A stretch of DNA of 64,000 nt from Tretioscincus oriximinensis (Eukaryota > Chordata > Lepidosauria > Squamata > Gymnophthalmidae). The notes under the pieces are model-generated. The model saw nothing but the letters and a program-made list of their open reading frames with translations. It did no database searches and had not been told where the DNA came from. Shown here one piece after another: positions 1 through 11,835 of the stretch. Both the position numbers and the translations under genes were made by a program. Every line of letters begins with the position of its first letter. Position 1 is the first letter of the stretch. The stretch lies in contig JAJVDF010000193.1 in NCBI GenBank assembly GCA_022410635.1, forward strand, positions 1,040,241-1,104,240. The letters run 5' to 3'.

Positions 1-84
1 CTGCTCCCTCCACCAAGTTTGTTGCAACGTTTTGTTTAGGAATTTTTTTTGCGAGCATTGGAGGAACAAGTTCAGCAAAGTGGG

Positions 85-302
85 TAGTAAGTCCAGCAAA
101 GGGGCTAGCAGCACTTTGAGACTAACTTGAGAAACGTGGGTGGCATAAGCTTTCATAGACACATCTACTTCTTCAGACTTCTTTNGTAGATGTAGACGTG
201 TCTACGAAAGCTTATGCCACCCACTTTTCTCAAGTTAGTCTCAAAAGTGCTGCTAGCTCCTTTGCTGGACTTTCTACTAGACTAACACGGCTATTTCTCT
301 GA
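85..302. repeat. Foldback pair of a dispersed reptile repeat unit (copy 1)
   Basis: A minus-strand unit (about 85-178) faces a plus-strand unit (about 186-302), making a large inverted repeat around 180. Each unit reads, in its own sense, CTGAAGAAGTAGA, GAAAGCTTATGCCACCC, TTAGTCTCAAAGTGCT, and the plus unit ends GACTAACACGGCTATT. This resembles a very common sauropsid repeat ending in GACTAACACGGCTAC; its class is not settled from sequence, and a Penelope-like origin is my inference. The apex contains an n (185). Confidence 0.7.
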
Positions 303-315
303 AAGGGGGTAGTAG

Positions 316-421
316 TAGGACTTAGAGACTAAGAGTAGAAAAGTAGGTGGCATAAGCTTTCGTTGACACGTCTACTTTTTCAGACACGTCTACTAGACTA
401 ACACGGCTATTCCTCTGAAAT
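316..421 (-). repeat. Rearranged partial copy of the same foldback unit
   Basis: The minus-strand motif GGTGGCATAAGCTTTCGT is followed directly by the plus-strand terminal motif GACTAACACGGCTATTCC. The two halves of the unit are thus in opposite orientation with the middle missing. It lies right after the complete foldback, so this looks like a local rearrangement or a nested second insertion. Confidence 0.6.
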
Positions 422-1690
422 TGACTACTGAGGAACAAGTTGTTATTCGCCATTGCTTATGCTACATAAGCAAGTTAATAAAACAAATCTATACCCCATA
501 TTTCTTAAAGAGAAATATCACACAATAATCAAGCTGATGACATGTTTTTCTAAGAATACCTCCCCTGCCCTTACCTCACATATGATATTCTGTTGGTCTG
601 GAAAGGTCTGCATGGAAAGGAACTGCTCTGCACAAGATGCTACAAATTATGGACAATGCAAGGTCCATATCCAACTTACTTCACTCATCCCTCATCATGA
701 TTGGTTGACAGACAGTGCACACATTGTGTGTGACTAAGGCATGCTAGGGTGGACTTGAAGATCTGTCTGGCTGCAATTATTAGAGGTGTTTCTCAGGTCT
801 CCAGACCAGATGGGGACTGATTTTAAGATTTTAATAAATCCCCAGAAGTTACCTGTGAGCTGGAAAGGCAGATGGCAGATTGAATGCAGGAGTCCTGATT
901 TGCCAGAAACTTTCCCCTGACCAAGGGCAGAAACTACAATAACTCTTCATACGATTGATATATTGATATTTGGAAGAAGGATGTACCAGAAGTACTCCTT
1001 GATACATTGCATAGAAAAATTTCCTCTACAGTTATCTGAATAAACTTCTAAGGAGAATTCATGCCAAAGCAGTGAGATAGCAGATACTGTTCCATTTCAT
1101 AGTTGTTGGAAGATCCAGTTAAACAACAAACAAAAATAATAGTTTGAAGGTGTCATGAAGGTCTTAGCTCTGGTTCTGCAGAACTGGTACACTGGATATC
1201 TTTCAATAGATTCCTGATAGCCAGCCTGAGGCCCTGTCTACACTAAGAGTAATTCTAGGATATGTAACTGATTGGGGCCATATTTTGTGCTCTAGTGCAC
1301 ACTATGGCAGCCTTTAATTCTGAGATACATCCTGGAAAAATGCTCACCTTGTACAGGTGGCTTAGATTCATTCATCTCTTGATCACCAGCATCAAGCTCT
1401 CAGATTCAGTAATCTAATCCTGTCAATAAAAACTGGATTACTACCTGCTCACTAATTGACCACTGCGATCATGACAGGTGGCCCATCTAAGCTTGTGTTT
1501 AAAATTATGAGTTGTTCTTAAGCAGAAAAACCTATTTATTTTTGAAAAATGGAGGATGGAGGATGTAAGGAAGGCAATGACTGATTAGGACAAAAGCAAG
1601 ATTTTTAGGACCTTAGCTACTTTATAAAGCCCTTATGGTGGCATTTTCTATACCCCTATCCAAGACGTAGATTTAAAGAATTAACCATGT
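422..1690. other. Unassigned stretch
   Basis: No gene or confident repeat is seen. A short hairpin TAATCC...GGATTA lies near 1415-1442. The 94-codon ORF at 453-737 matches nothing I recognise and has no coding character. Confidence 0.5.
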
Positions 1691-1696
1691 TACCCT

Positions 1697-1802
1697 GGGT
1701 CCAGAAAGCCTAGCAAAGGGATCTTATAGCACTTTAGAGACTGACAAGGAAAAGATAGATGGCATGAGCTTTCATATGCAAATCTACTTCTTCAGATACA
1801 GT
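1697..1802 (-). repeat. Foldback-family unit, minus strand
   Basis: Reverse complement carries CTGAAGAAGTAGA, GAAAGCTCATGCCATC, and a diverged TCAGTCTCTAAAGTGCT. It pairs with the plus-strand copy at 2144-2230 as a widely spaced inverted repeat. More diverged than the copy at position 85. Confidence 0.6.
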
Positions 1803-2143
1803 GTTCTCCAAGCAGTTGTGTCCACTGCCTTCTGTGGAAGGTTGGTTTCTTATGAGCGTTTCCAGATTTGAGATTTCTCTCTTGGTCCTTTCTTGTTTGC
1901 TGTANAGGATAATGATCAGTAGTAATTTCTTGGAGAAAATGTTGCATAGTTTGTCACTATAACCTGTGTGATATGTAGTTTGTAGTCTTCTTCACTCGTG
2001 ATCTTTTAGGAATAATATCCTCCTGCTGGCAGTTTTTGTGAAAAATAATATCTGTCTGTACATGGGCAGGAGTCCTGATTGGTGGATTTCCATTTATTCA
2101 GTTAGTTTTGGTGCTTTCCATAGTGTTAGATTTCAAATAGCCA

Positions 2144-2230
2144 AGATGTAGACTTGTTTACAAAAGCTTATGCCACCTACCTTTTCCTTGTTAGTGTCTA
2201 AAGTTTTACCAGGACCTGCTTGCTAGACCT
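2144..2230 (+). repeat. Foldback-family unit, plus strand
   Basis: Reads GTAGACTTGTTTACAAAAGC, TTATGCCACCTACC and GTTAGTGTCTAAAG, the same order as the units at 186-302 and 61090-61165. Together with 1697-1802 it encloses about 340 bases, which may be the interior of a longer element. Confidence 0.6.
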
Positions 2231-3563
2231 TTTGGAGAAATGGTTGCCACTGAATTCTATCCCAGTTTTTACTGAGGGAAAGATTGGGAAATAGTTGATT
2301 TCTTCCTGGAATAAAACAGATGTGATTATTGAGCCACCTGCTGAGTTATTTCAGTGTTGTAAATGAACTCAAGAATTGTTCAGCACACATTTAATACATT
2401 TCAGATTATCACCAATACCTGTTTAATGCTATGATGAGGTTAATTTAGTTATGCCTTATGGGTTAACGTTTACCTTCCTTTAGAGTAGTTTCTTTCTTAG
2501 CATTTAAAGAATTGTTTTTCTTTGTGATCTTTCCCTTCCGTCATTCTGCCTGTAATTATGGCTGCTTCCACTGAAATATGTGCACCTGCCTCTGTAAATC
2601 TGGCTTTGCTGTTGCNGAGAACAGTTGTGAGGTCTAATGAGCACCTGCAGTTTCAAAATCCGTGGCGTTAGTCAATATGTTACCTCAGGGCTAGTGCTGC
2701 TGAGCCTTTCAGTTCTCATTTTCCTTTGTGCCAAATGATGCTCTCTTCAGACATCCCTGAGTAAATAGGCCATTATGCTCTGGAAATCGCCCACTGAAAT
2801 CCTGTCAGAGCTGAAGATGGGCAGTACCAAGCATAGGAGCTTTTAGGTTTATTTCTATTACCTAAGATCTTTCCAGTTTGGAGGAAACATTTGCTTTGCT
2901 TTCTATTGAGACATAGTGTGTCTTGTTGCTTTGCTCTATAATACAAAAGCCTCCTGCAGTCTTGAATTCAACAGGACTACNTGCGCTGATGAAGTCTTCC
3001 TCTCTGTCATGGGGGAGCAACTGGTCTTTGGCTCACTTCATTTAGTATTTGTTGGGAAGTAAAAGAAAAAAAGGGAGAAATGCAAGAAATCAGCTGGAAC
3101 AGCATGTCAGAAAAGTAAAAATAGATGACGTAAGGTATAAAAGAGGCATGTAGGTAACAATACAACTTTTCTCACACCTCCCAAAAAGGTTCATCTTCAA
3201 AAGAATATTTTTGCGGTGTTTGTTCACACTAGAGGGCACTCTTGGAACTTTGAAAGGAAATGTTAAAAAATCTAAGCAGATTCATTCCATTGACACTGTT
3301 TTTTGTACTGTTTTTTTTTTAAGTAGAAATTTTAGAAATATCTTTTTAAAAAAAATGTTATTTTTTTGAACTAGAAAAAAATGAATTTTAATGTTAATAA
3401 ACTGTTTTTCTACGTATTATCTATGAGATCAGAAAACAAGTATATGTTTCAAAAGAAACAAGTGGATTATAAATTCCCTGTTACTTTTTTGCACAGCTAG
3501 GGAATCTGTAACTTTGGTTTTCTACATATAGAATCTCATAACCCATTAGTTTCTCCTACCAAG
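2231..3563. other. Unassigned AT-rich stretch
   Basis: No gene seen. 3299-3420 is strongly AT-rich with short T and A runs. Nothing in the reading frames resembles a known protein. Confidence 0.5.
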
Positions 3564-3959
3564 TAGGGTTGCCATACGTCCCGGTAAACCGGGACATTCA
3601 CGGTTTTAGGGACAATTTTATTGTCCCGGCTGGATTTTAAAAAAAAGTTTTAAAATCCCGGGTTGCCGCTCCCCGCCCCCGCCCCCCCCCCCCCCCCCCC
3701 CCCCCACCCCGCCCCCGGTCCCCCCCTCCGCCGCTCTCCCCCCGCCGCTCCCCCCCACGGCCGCTCCCCCCCACGGCAGCTCCCCCCCACCGCAGCTGCG
3801 CGCGTGCACATGGACGCTTGTGAGACAGGCAGGAAATACGTTCTGCCTGTCTCGCTACAAGCGTCCGTATGNNNNNNNNNNNNNNNNNNNNNNNNNNNNN
3901 NNNNNNNNCCCACCCCCCACCCCGTCCCGGTTTTGGGTTGCCATATTATGGCAACCCTA
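3564..3959. mobile_element. hAT-like palindromic non-autonomous element containing an assembly gap
   Basis: The ends are TAGGGTTGCCAT and ATGGCAACCCTA, perfect inverted repeats. They are flanked by CTACCAAG (3556-3563) and CTACCAAA (3960-3967), a 7/8 match fitting an 8-bp hAT target duplication. The middle is GC-rich: a C run and CCGCTCCCC-type repeats (about 3666-3795), then a hairpin whose arms read GAGACAGGCAGGAA and TTCTGCCTGTCTC (about 3821-3855), then the gap. The ORFs here are low-complexity artefacts. Confidence 0.75.
3872..3908. other. Assembly gap (37 n)
   Basis: A run of n in the right arm of the palindrome at 3564-3959, beside C-rich low-complexity DNA. A GC-rich foldback is a plausible cause of the failed assembly. 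Confidence 0.95.
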
Positions 3960-4035
3960 CTACCAAAATTATAGAGGGTTGCAGGTAAATGCTTGAAATC
4001 AAACCTTTTTCATTTGGACTTCAATTGTAATTAGG

Positions 4036-4500
4036 TATTTATTTATACCCCATCCTATACCTGAAGGTTTCAGGCTGGCCAACAACAAAAGCAACAGTAA
4101 AAAACTGACATATTAAAAACAGAATCGCAACAATATCTGAGGTGTAAGGGAAGCGGCACTTCTCCAACCAAAGGCCAGGTTAAAGAAGTGTGTCTTGTAA
4201 AAGAATACAATGATGGTGACTGATGCACTTTGAGAGGGAGACTATTCCATAGACAATTACCAAGATAGCCCTGCCTTGGGTTTCTACTGTCTTTGCTGTT
4301 GGGAGGGGTGGTACAACCAGGAGGGCCTCCTCTGCAGATCTTAAGGCACAGGAAGGTTGATATGGCAGAAGGCGTTTCTTTAGATATTTGAGGTCCAAGT
4401 TATTTAAGGCCTAATAAGTCAAAGTTAACACCTTGAAATTGGCTTAATAATGGATTGGCAGCCAGTGTAGCTTTTTCAAGACCAGCATGTGTCTGACCAG
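4036..4500 (-). mobile_element. LINE 3' region (L2/CR1-like), minus strand
   Basis: Read on the minus strand it ends in a tail like CCTTCAGGTATAGGATGGGG followed by TATAAATAAATA. The body contains AAAGCCCTGCCTTGGG-type sequence on its complement and CACCTTGAAATTGGCT near 4430, which I associate with a long squamate LINE-derived repeat. Related copies lie at 14721-15080 and 33719-34012. No open reading frame survives. The class is inferred from the tail shared with SINEs here. Confidence 0.6.
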
Positions 4501-7304
4501 TCAGGTACATTAAGCTATGCTGATCTGTGCATTAAAAGGCTTTTGATGTTTGTTGGCATGGGTGCAAGTAATATTAAACTATACCAAACCAAACTGTGAA
4601 ACCTTTGCATGATTTGATTGAGAGAGAAAAATGTAGTTGCACATGGGAAAATTGTTAAAGTCATTTAGATGTCTGCCGAGCAGAGCATACTATCATTCAT
4701 TGATAGGATGATGGCTCTGTTTTGGTGTATCCCCAAATGTCCTTGGAAATGGCCTATTTTTTTGGAACTAGACTTCTGCCATACTTGCTGTTCCCTTCAA
4801 ACTAGATGGTGTGGCAGGAAGAGAGCTTATTGCTTGAACATTTCTGGACATGGTGTCAATACCTCGTAATAAACTTGTTTGGCCAGTTCTTTGGGATACA
4901 TGGTCTGCATATAGACTCCATGAATATTCTGCATATGGACTCTGTGGTCCCATATCATATTTGATACAGCCCTTAAGGTCTATGCACATGTTAGGCATGG
5001 TTGTAACCTGACAGGAGCATCTATTTTCTACAGTCTTAGTTTCATTATGTTAGAAAGACATGCTTATTGTTGTCAAAACTCAATGGGATCAGACAGATTC
5101 ATTCTGAGAATCTGAAATATTCCATCTACAGTTATGAAAGCCCATCAAAGCATATCTGAACTTTCATTTCTGAACCATATCCCCCAGACTCCACCCCAGC
5201 TCCACCCAGACTTTATCTAAGCCCTGCCCAAAACCCCACCCTAGCCCCACCCAGACTCTGCCCAGACCCATCACAGATTAAATTCTTGTGTGCAAGCATA
5301 CAATAATTAGCACCTGCATTCAAGAATTCTCACATGGTTACTAGAATTCAGCTATATATGGAACCATGACTCATGGGCAGGAAACTGCCTGGGAGGGAGG
5401 GGGTTCTATTTGAAAAGGAGTCTTGCAGATAAACATCAAAGACCAATGAAACAAAATGTTTTGAAGTGTTTCCTTTATTGTTGGTTTGGTTCTGATTTGC
5501 TTTGTATCAGACCCAAGTTTGCAGGCTGCAAAACCACCATGGAATCAGTGCTCAACTTTGTCACCTGTCCCTGCAAATACGATTAAGGGTTTATCACAGA
5601 ATGAATCCTCAAGCTGGAGTATTTGTGCAATTTGCATTTCTTCACTTTCAGCTCCATAGATTGTTTGCTGGCTATCACCTTTTGAAATTCCTATTCAATT
5701 TTTTAATCAGAAGATATATTTTTGTACCTGGGCTTATAATTTTTGGAATTGGTTTTATTGTGTTTTATTTGATTTTCAGAGTAAATAACTAAATAAAACG
5801 TATCGACTCAGTTGTGGCAGGAAATCTTTCTGATATGCTTTAATAATTAAAATTTAATCCAAAGGTGCCTATATGTGAATGTTACTCCTAAGGAAATAGC
5901 TACACCCTACTCCCTTGAAGTTTCCCACCCAAGGAATAGCTGATAATTTACTAGGACATTTCATTTTCCCAAACTGTATTTTTGGCTTTTGCTAGTATTC
6001 CTTTAAAATGGTTGAACAAGGAGGTATTATTGTTGGTTACAAAAATGTATAGACACTGGTTAAGTTTCCCCCCTTCTGTTTGCTTTGACAGAGAGTTTTA
6101 GAGCTAATGGTNAAATATTGGATGTGTCTTGCAAATTGTCAGCACCTTCATTTATAATTCTGTCAGCTATTTATGCCAGCCACTAATGACTGGAGAAGAG
6201 ACAGCATTTGGGTACTGAAAAAATACCAAATTGTATTCCAGACAGGTTGACACTGACGGCCCAAAATACAGGTTTGCAAGATAATTCCTAATCTCTGCAG
6301 AAAAGAGGTGTCAAATTCAATTTCACTGTGGGACTGATCATAATTTAGCTTTTTACTCTAGAAGTTCACTAAAGGAGCAAAATGGCTTGATTTCCCTTAA
6401 GTGTTTCCACTACTATATCCTTTTTCTGTCTGCACACAAATACGTAATGCTCTATATCAGTCACTTTAGCATACTTTGAATGGCGGTTCTTCTTTTGCTA
6501 TGCTGTGAGGCTACAATTTATTCATTCAGAGAAAGATAACCCCTAGATGTTTGCGCTGGTGACTGTGATACAGAAAATAACTTAGTGAAGTCTCATTACA
6601 TGGATTATCAAACTGCTCTAGATTCTTTTTTTAGCTGAAAATAGTCAGAATGCTTTACAATTTAATCTACTGCTCTCAGAGACACAAGTTCCTAACAGCT
6701 CCCTATTCGTTTCAATGTTTGAGAAGGCAAAAAATGCGTGCACCTCTAGTTGTAAAACATCTTTCTTCCTTGAAATTAATGGCCAATTCCCAACACACTG
6801 ACGCTCCATATGTTGGTCTGTGTGTTGCACTCAATCAATTCTATGATGTCAAAAGAGAACATGCATAGAATTACTGCCTTGATTCTCCATGAGAATTAAA
6901 GATAATAGATGGGTGTTGTGTGACTTTATGAAGACAGCTTGATATTTCCAAGTGTGCACACATATCATTTCTTTTAACACAAGGGAGCAGGTCTTCATAG
7001 ATTCATGACTGATCAGTCTGCACAGATGTTGCAAGACGATCTGCATTGTTGTTTTTTTTAAAGAAAGAACTGTATATATCCATATGTCAGATTCTTTGGG
7101 ATTATGCTTGAGACTAATTATAATGACTGATACAGATACAAACCTGTCATGCATATGTAATGTGATTTTATATATGGACAGAAAATAAATTATGACAAGA
7201 CTTCATGCATTTTTTCCAAGAATCTGCAAGCATGCTTGGCCCAAAGGCTTGGCAAGTCTCCCTTGGTAGAACAGCATCTGGCCATGCTTTTCAATAAGTG
7301 ACAC
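4501..7304. other. Unassigned stretch
   Basis: No gene recognised. 5180-5275 is a C-rich run of CCCAGACT/CCCAGCTCC-like words. The ORFs at 5502-5792 and 6849-7154 have no recognisable product and read as chance ORFs. Confidence 0.5.
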
Positions 7305-7542
7305 TATTTATTTATTTGTACTTATAGCCCGCCCTATACCCGAAGCTCTCAGGGTGGCCAACCAACTTATAACTTTTTGTTGCTTTCTCCACAAGAGATA
7401 CCTTATGAAGTAGATGAGGCTGAGAGCGTTCTTAAGAACTGTGATTGACCCAAAGTCACCCATCTGGCTTTCATGGAGGAGTGGGAAATCAAACTAGGAG
7501 ACTGCCAGATAAGAATCCAAACCACTACACCAGACTGGCTCT
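7305..7542 (-). mobile_element. Sauria-type tRNA-derived SINE, minus strand
   Basis: On the minus strand the head reads GAGCCAGTCTGGTGTAGTGG (A-box region), followed by a B-box relative (AGTTTGATTTCCC), then the body with TGGGTCAATCACAGTTCTT and a tail GGGTATAGGGCGGGC plus TAAATAAA. Order and length fit a complete tRNA-derived SINE of the Sauria group. The tail matches the LINE 3' regions in this window. Confidence 0.8.
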
Positions 7543-8534
7543 CACCAAACTATATGGCCAATCTTTTTATGATGACCTTATAGTTGAAAAATCAGTAATG
7601 GCATGGAGTGGGTTANATTGTTTAAAACTGATGAAGAATCATTTCCATATGAAGGGTTTGATTGTATAACCCATTGTGAACAAAAATTATTGTAGTACCC
7701 TCCATGAACGTCGTTTTGACAAATTGTTTATGTATTGAAATCCCTTTCTGCAGTTTCTTATTCTGGATTATATCCTAAATTGGGGACCTGCANTCTGCTA
7801 TGCTGAGTGTTGCAGATTCATCCCCATTCCATAATATAAAGCCCAGTGGAGAAAAGGCTTTGGTATTTAAAAAGTAGCAAGAAGNGTTGGGGTATTACAA
7901 AATACGCAGGAAAGGTAATACAGGTGATCTACCATTTAATGTATTGGAAATAGACTAAGCAAGAGAGTCTTCCTTGGTCTGCATTAGCATATGAATGACA
8001 GAATAAGGCTTAGTACAGGGTGTGCTTAAGAGCCCTCTAATCATGAATATGATATTTCACATAAATCAGTACTACATTCATATTAGTTCTGTTCTTAAGT
8101 GGCAGCATATCTATGGCTGCCTGTAAGGGACATACATCGAATCAGGAATTGTGACACACAGTGTCTCAGTTCTGATGCTGTCCAATCCATTTAATGCAGG
8201 TGCACACTGCTACAACTAATCTGGATCAAGCAAATTTTGATTTATTAATTCAGATTTAACACAGTAAGGACATAAGGGCCCCATGAAAGGGTCCAGCGAC
8301 ATCCAAGGATTAATCTATTTTTAATCTACTCTTAGTGAAAGAATGCAACCAGCATAGTGATGAACTATTTGATTTCATTATTTAAGTCAAAGAAACATTT
8401 CCTGGCTTAGATAATGTATAGTGATGGAAAATTGCTTGACACTTTAGTGATATGGCATTCTGTCTTTTTCTAACAGTTTTTAGTGGATTAAAACTAATGG
8501 GCCTCAAAAGTACTGTAATAACAACACTATATTC
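7543..8534. other. Unassigned stretch
   Basis: No gene seen. Contains TTCTGGATTATATCCTA near 7763, a short word that recurs near 10144 and 16496. Confidence 0.5.
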
Positions 8535-8740
8535 TAGGCTGACCAGATGACCCCTTTTTGGTGGGTTGAAAACCCGGTTTTGGGGTGCCTCCTGTTTTTT
8601 TCTGAGGAAATTTTTTTCAAAAAATGTTTTTTTCAAAATATTTTTTGTTTCTTTATTTTTTTCCTCAGAAAAAACCTGGAGGCACCCCAAAAATGGGTTT
8701 TCAACCCCCCCTCCCTGAAAGGGGTCATCTGGTCAGCCTA
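8535..8740. mobile_element. Short foldback MITE, TAGGCTGACCAG family
   Basis: Terminal inverted repeats TAGGCTGACCAGATGACCCC and its complement at the right end; almost the whole 206 bp is one palindrome with a T-rich centre. The predicted ORFs on both strands are its shadows. No clear target duplication at this copy. Related copies: 18020-18200, 32724-32925, 42839-43052, with long forms at 41978 and 54119. Confidence 0.85.
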
Positions 8741-11246
8741 CATTTCCATAGGGCAATGCTCCAGTTTTGCCTAGTCATGTGTCATNGTTCCCTCTTGCTC
8801 CCCTCCCCGCCAATTCTTCAGAAGATGCTTTAAATGTCTATGGCCTGATCCCCATGTTCTATTTACTACGCTTTGGAGGTGATTTTACCTTCTGTCTGCT
8901 CTACAGAACCACACAAGTGCAGGATTCCACAAGCTTTACTGTAGAGTAAATAACCACCGCATATTATCCAATTTACCAACCTCCATTTTGTAAAGTTCGA
9001 AATAAAAGTTGCCTCAGAGCTTCAATATGCAAATTGTAAAATGCTCATTGGCTCTTGCCTAGTAGAGATTGCCTGGGAATTGTATGCAAGCTTGCAAAGA
9101 ATGCTGGGGCTTGTAGTCAGGCAAGTGCAGCAATGATTTCTGGGGCTTGTGCTGTCATGAGATTTGCCAGGATGTGTTGAGGACAGAGAGGGAACTGCAA
9201 GGAAGATTTGAAGGTAAATGGGGACATACTTGTGAATTTCTTGCATTTTTTTTAAAAAGCGATTTAAAACTTATAGTAGGAAAGCAGCCTAAGTGTGGGC
9301 AGGCTTCTTATCCTTCTGCCAGTGTAACATTTGTATCATAGCACTACACAATAAAACGCTGAATCCATATGTTCTTTGCAGCTGAGGAAGATCTTTGGAT
9401 TTCAGTAAATATAATACAAAACAGAACATCGAAGCTTAGCTCAAATTTAAATCCACCCTGTCTTATTTCTCTAATATCAGGGTCAGATTCTCATTCTGCC
9501 AAGGAATCCTTTGTGTTTCTGAAGAGTTGGAGGCAGAAAGGCCACCTTTCATGCCACTGAAGAACCTTCTGACAATTATTCTTTACCTATAGAATGCTAA
9601 GCTGCCCTGAGAGGCTGTCTTCCTGTTGAATAATAATATTACTCTTCCATAGATTTGCTGTATGACCTTGAACAGCTCACTTCTCCCTAATTTGCCCAAC
9701 TGCATGTATGTTTTTAAAAGGAGGTTCACTGTAGCATTACACTGGTATTGTGTGGGCTGATTAGTTAAATTTTGAGCAGCACTTTCAATGGATAAAGTGC
9801 TATTATTCTGGAAGCTGAATGTCAGTCACTCCCCCCTCCCCTTTATTACAGAGGAGATGAAAATTAACCTTTGAAATCTGAAAGCCACCTTGGTTACTGA
9901 ATAGAATTTTTAGTATTAAATGCTTTGTTCCACTTAGGGTTGGCTCAGTGGAGATTTTATAAAAAAAGGTTACTTAGCCTTGGCAGGAGTGGCATAAATA
10001 TAAAGAGCAATATTAGTAATTGCATACACAAAGAGTTTATTCTTTTGTGACACAACACTGATGGCTTAGCATAAATATACTATTTAAAGAGACTTTAAAA
10101 CCTGGGGCTTTTCTTAATTTTAGATTTTCCTACAATAAATGTTATTCTGGATTATATCTTGGGATAAGCAGCACACTTAATTTTTCCTGCCTACGTCAAT
10201 TTCCATTGTATATAATATCAGTCACCAATCAATGTGAGAGAAAATCATGTACTAATACTCTCTTATCTATACAGTGAAGGATTAAACTGGGTGATCAGGA
10301 AATTCTGTAATAAAAAAGTGCCATATGGATACAGTTTAAGTGTCAAAGGCAATTTAACTAAGGGTAGTTCCCAATATACACAGTGGCGAATAGCTGCCCT
10401 GAGGGCCCGATTAAAATCTTTTACTCCATAATGAAATTTGGACCTATCTTTAGCCCTTTGTGCACTGGGTCTTAATTCAGTTGATACCTTGAAATATAAA
10501 TCTTCTGCCTCTATACTAGAAGATCTTTAAAGCTTTTCAACTTTTCTGTATTTTATTGATAGGTCAGCCATATCAAGTATGGATGATGATGGTGATTTCT
10601 TCAATATTGTGACTTTTTTTTCAAGATCAAAGTAAAATTGCATCCCTCGCAGCTTAATCAACTAAGTACTAAGTTGGTAAATCTGGCAATTAAACTGATT
10701 TAGTTTACACATCCCCTTTTTTGCATTTAAAAGTACTATATTCCTTACGGACTTACAGGCGCAAATAAATATTTAGCCTCATCCCCTTCTAGAAATGAAA
10801 AATCTAAAGCATTTTACGTCATGGCATGCTTTATGATGGTGACAACCACTCTCAGTGTACTTAGTGTGATTACTCTGTCACTATATATCATGCAATAAAT
10901 ACACTGGATGATAACTCATGTCACCCTTAATACGCTTTGGTAAAATACAGCACTTAGTCTGATCTACCAGACTTCATCCGGGGGCACTTCACTAGATCTT
11001 TCATATGTGACAAGAAACACACACACAAAAATAAAATAAAAATAAAATGTCAACACCGTCCTTTCAATCTTCCTCCTGAATGTGCGATGATAAGCATAAT
11101 CAAAATATGTATAGGAGGGAGGTAAAGCACTACAAGTGTTGTATGCTTCCTTTTGTAGATTGAGTACATGCTATCTGGTGTAACCTGTTGGTTCAAATAA
11201 AAGCTAAGAATCCCATATACTGAGATTCAAGATGGAAACATGAGAC
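8741..11246. other. Unassigned stretch
   Basis: No gene recognised. 9060-9130 holds GAATGCTGGGGCTTGTAGTC, a word typical of some DNA-transposon-derived repeats, but no ends were found. 11008-11047 is A-rich. Confidence 0.45.
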
Positions 11247-11733
11247 TGTGGAAGATTTTCAAGGCCTACCAAGCTTAGCCTGAGCGAAGCCATATTAGCT
11301 GCACATCAGAAAGACGAAGCAAGGTAACAAGGGCAAGTAGGAATGCCACAGAATGTTTTAGCTCAGCAGGCACCAAGAAGCAAAGGATGTGAAACAAGAA
11401 TCTGCTGACAATGTAGGCTAAAAGTGGCACCCAAGGACTTTCTGTAGACAACCACAAGTACGTAAACAACGCTTGGCAAATAGGGGTGAGGGGGCAACCA
11501 GGATTGTTAGAACATTTCTGTATTTCTGCCATGTTTGCAATATGGAAATTATTTGGCTCCAATCTGATTTGCTGAACCAAGTGATATGTGATGATGAGTA
11601 AACAATAGCAATTTATGTATAAAAGCCGATGCACAGCCATGCTAGAGTTAGAGTTCTCTTGAGATCTCTCTTCCATATGGAATAAACTTGCTGCTGTCTT
11701 CCCAGTTCCAGTTGTCCAGAGTTTTCTTTTACA
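11247..11733 (+). mobile_element. Solo retroviral LTR (endogenous retrovirus), plus strand
   Basis: It starts TGTGGAAG and ends TTTTACA, flanked on both sides by AGAC (11243-11246 and 11734-11737), a 4-bp target duplication. A TATAAAA box (11618-11624) and an AATAAA signal (11681-11686) followed by CTTGCTGCTGTCTTC give a U3-R-U5 order at 487 bp. No internal gag, pol or env and no second LTR were found nearby, so this is a recombined solo LTR. The 133-codon minus-strand ORF inside it (11275-11676) is probably a shadow. The 4-bp duplication suits a gamma-like retrovirus, but the class is uncertain. Confidence 0.75.
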
Positions 11734-11835
11734 AGACTACCTGGCTGCGATCTTGTTAAGTGCAGGGTTGGCCACAGCTGCCAAAATAGCAGTCATGGAA
11801 TGCTGGCATGATCTTGATTACTGCTATCAAGATGG

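Noticed and set aside
3618..3974. Proline- and glycine-rich ORFs on both strands
   Set aside because: They are translations of C-rich low-complexity DNA and a gap inside a palindromic transposon.
8382..8833. ORFs with similar peptides on both strands, repeated at 32548-33065
   Set aside because: The repeated peptides come from the TAGGCTGACCAG foldback MITE, whose arms translate in both directions.
11275..11676. 133-codon minus-strand ORF with hydrophobic stretches
   Set aside because: It lies wholly inside the solo LTR, antisense to its promoter and polyadenylation signals, and is best explained as chance.
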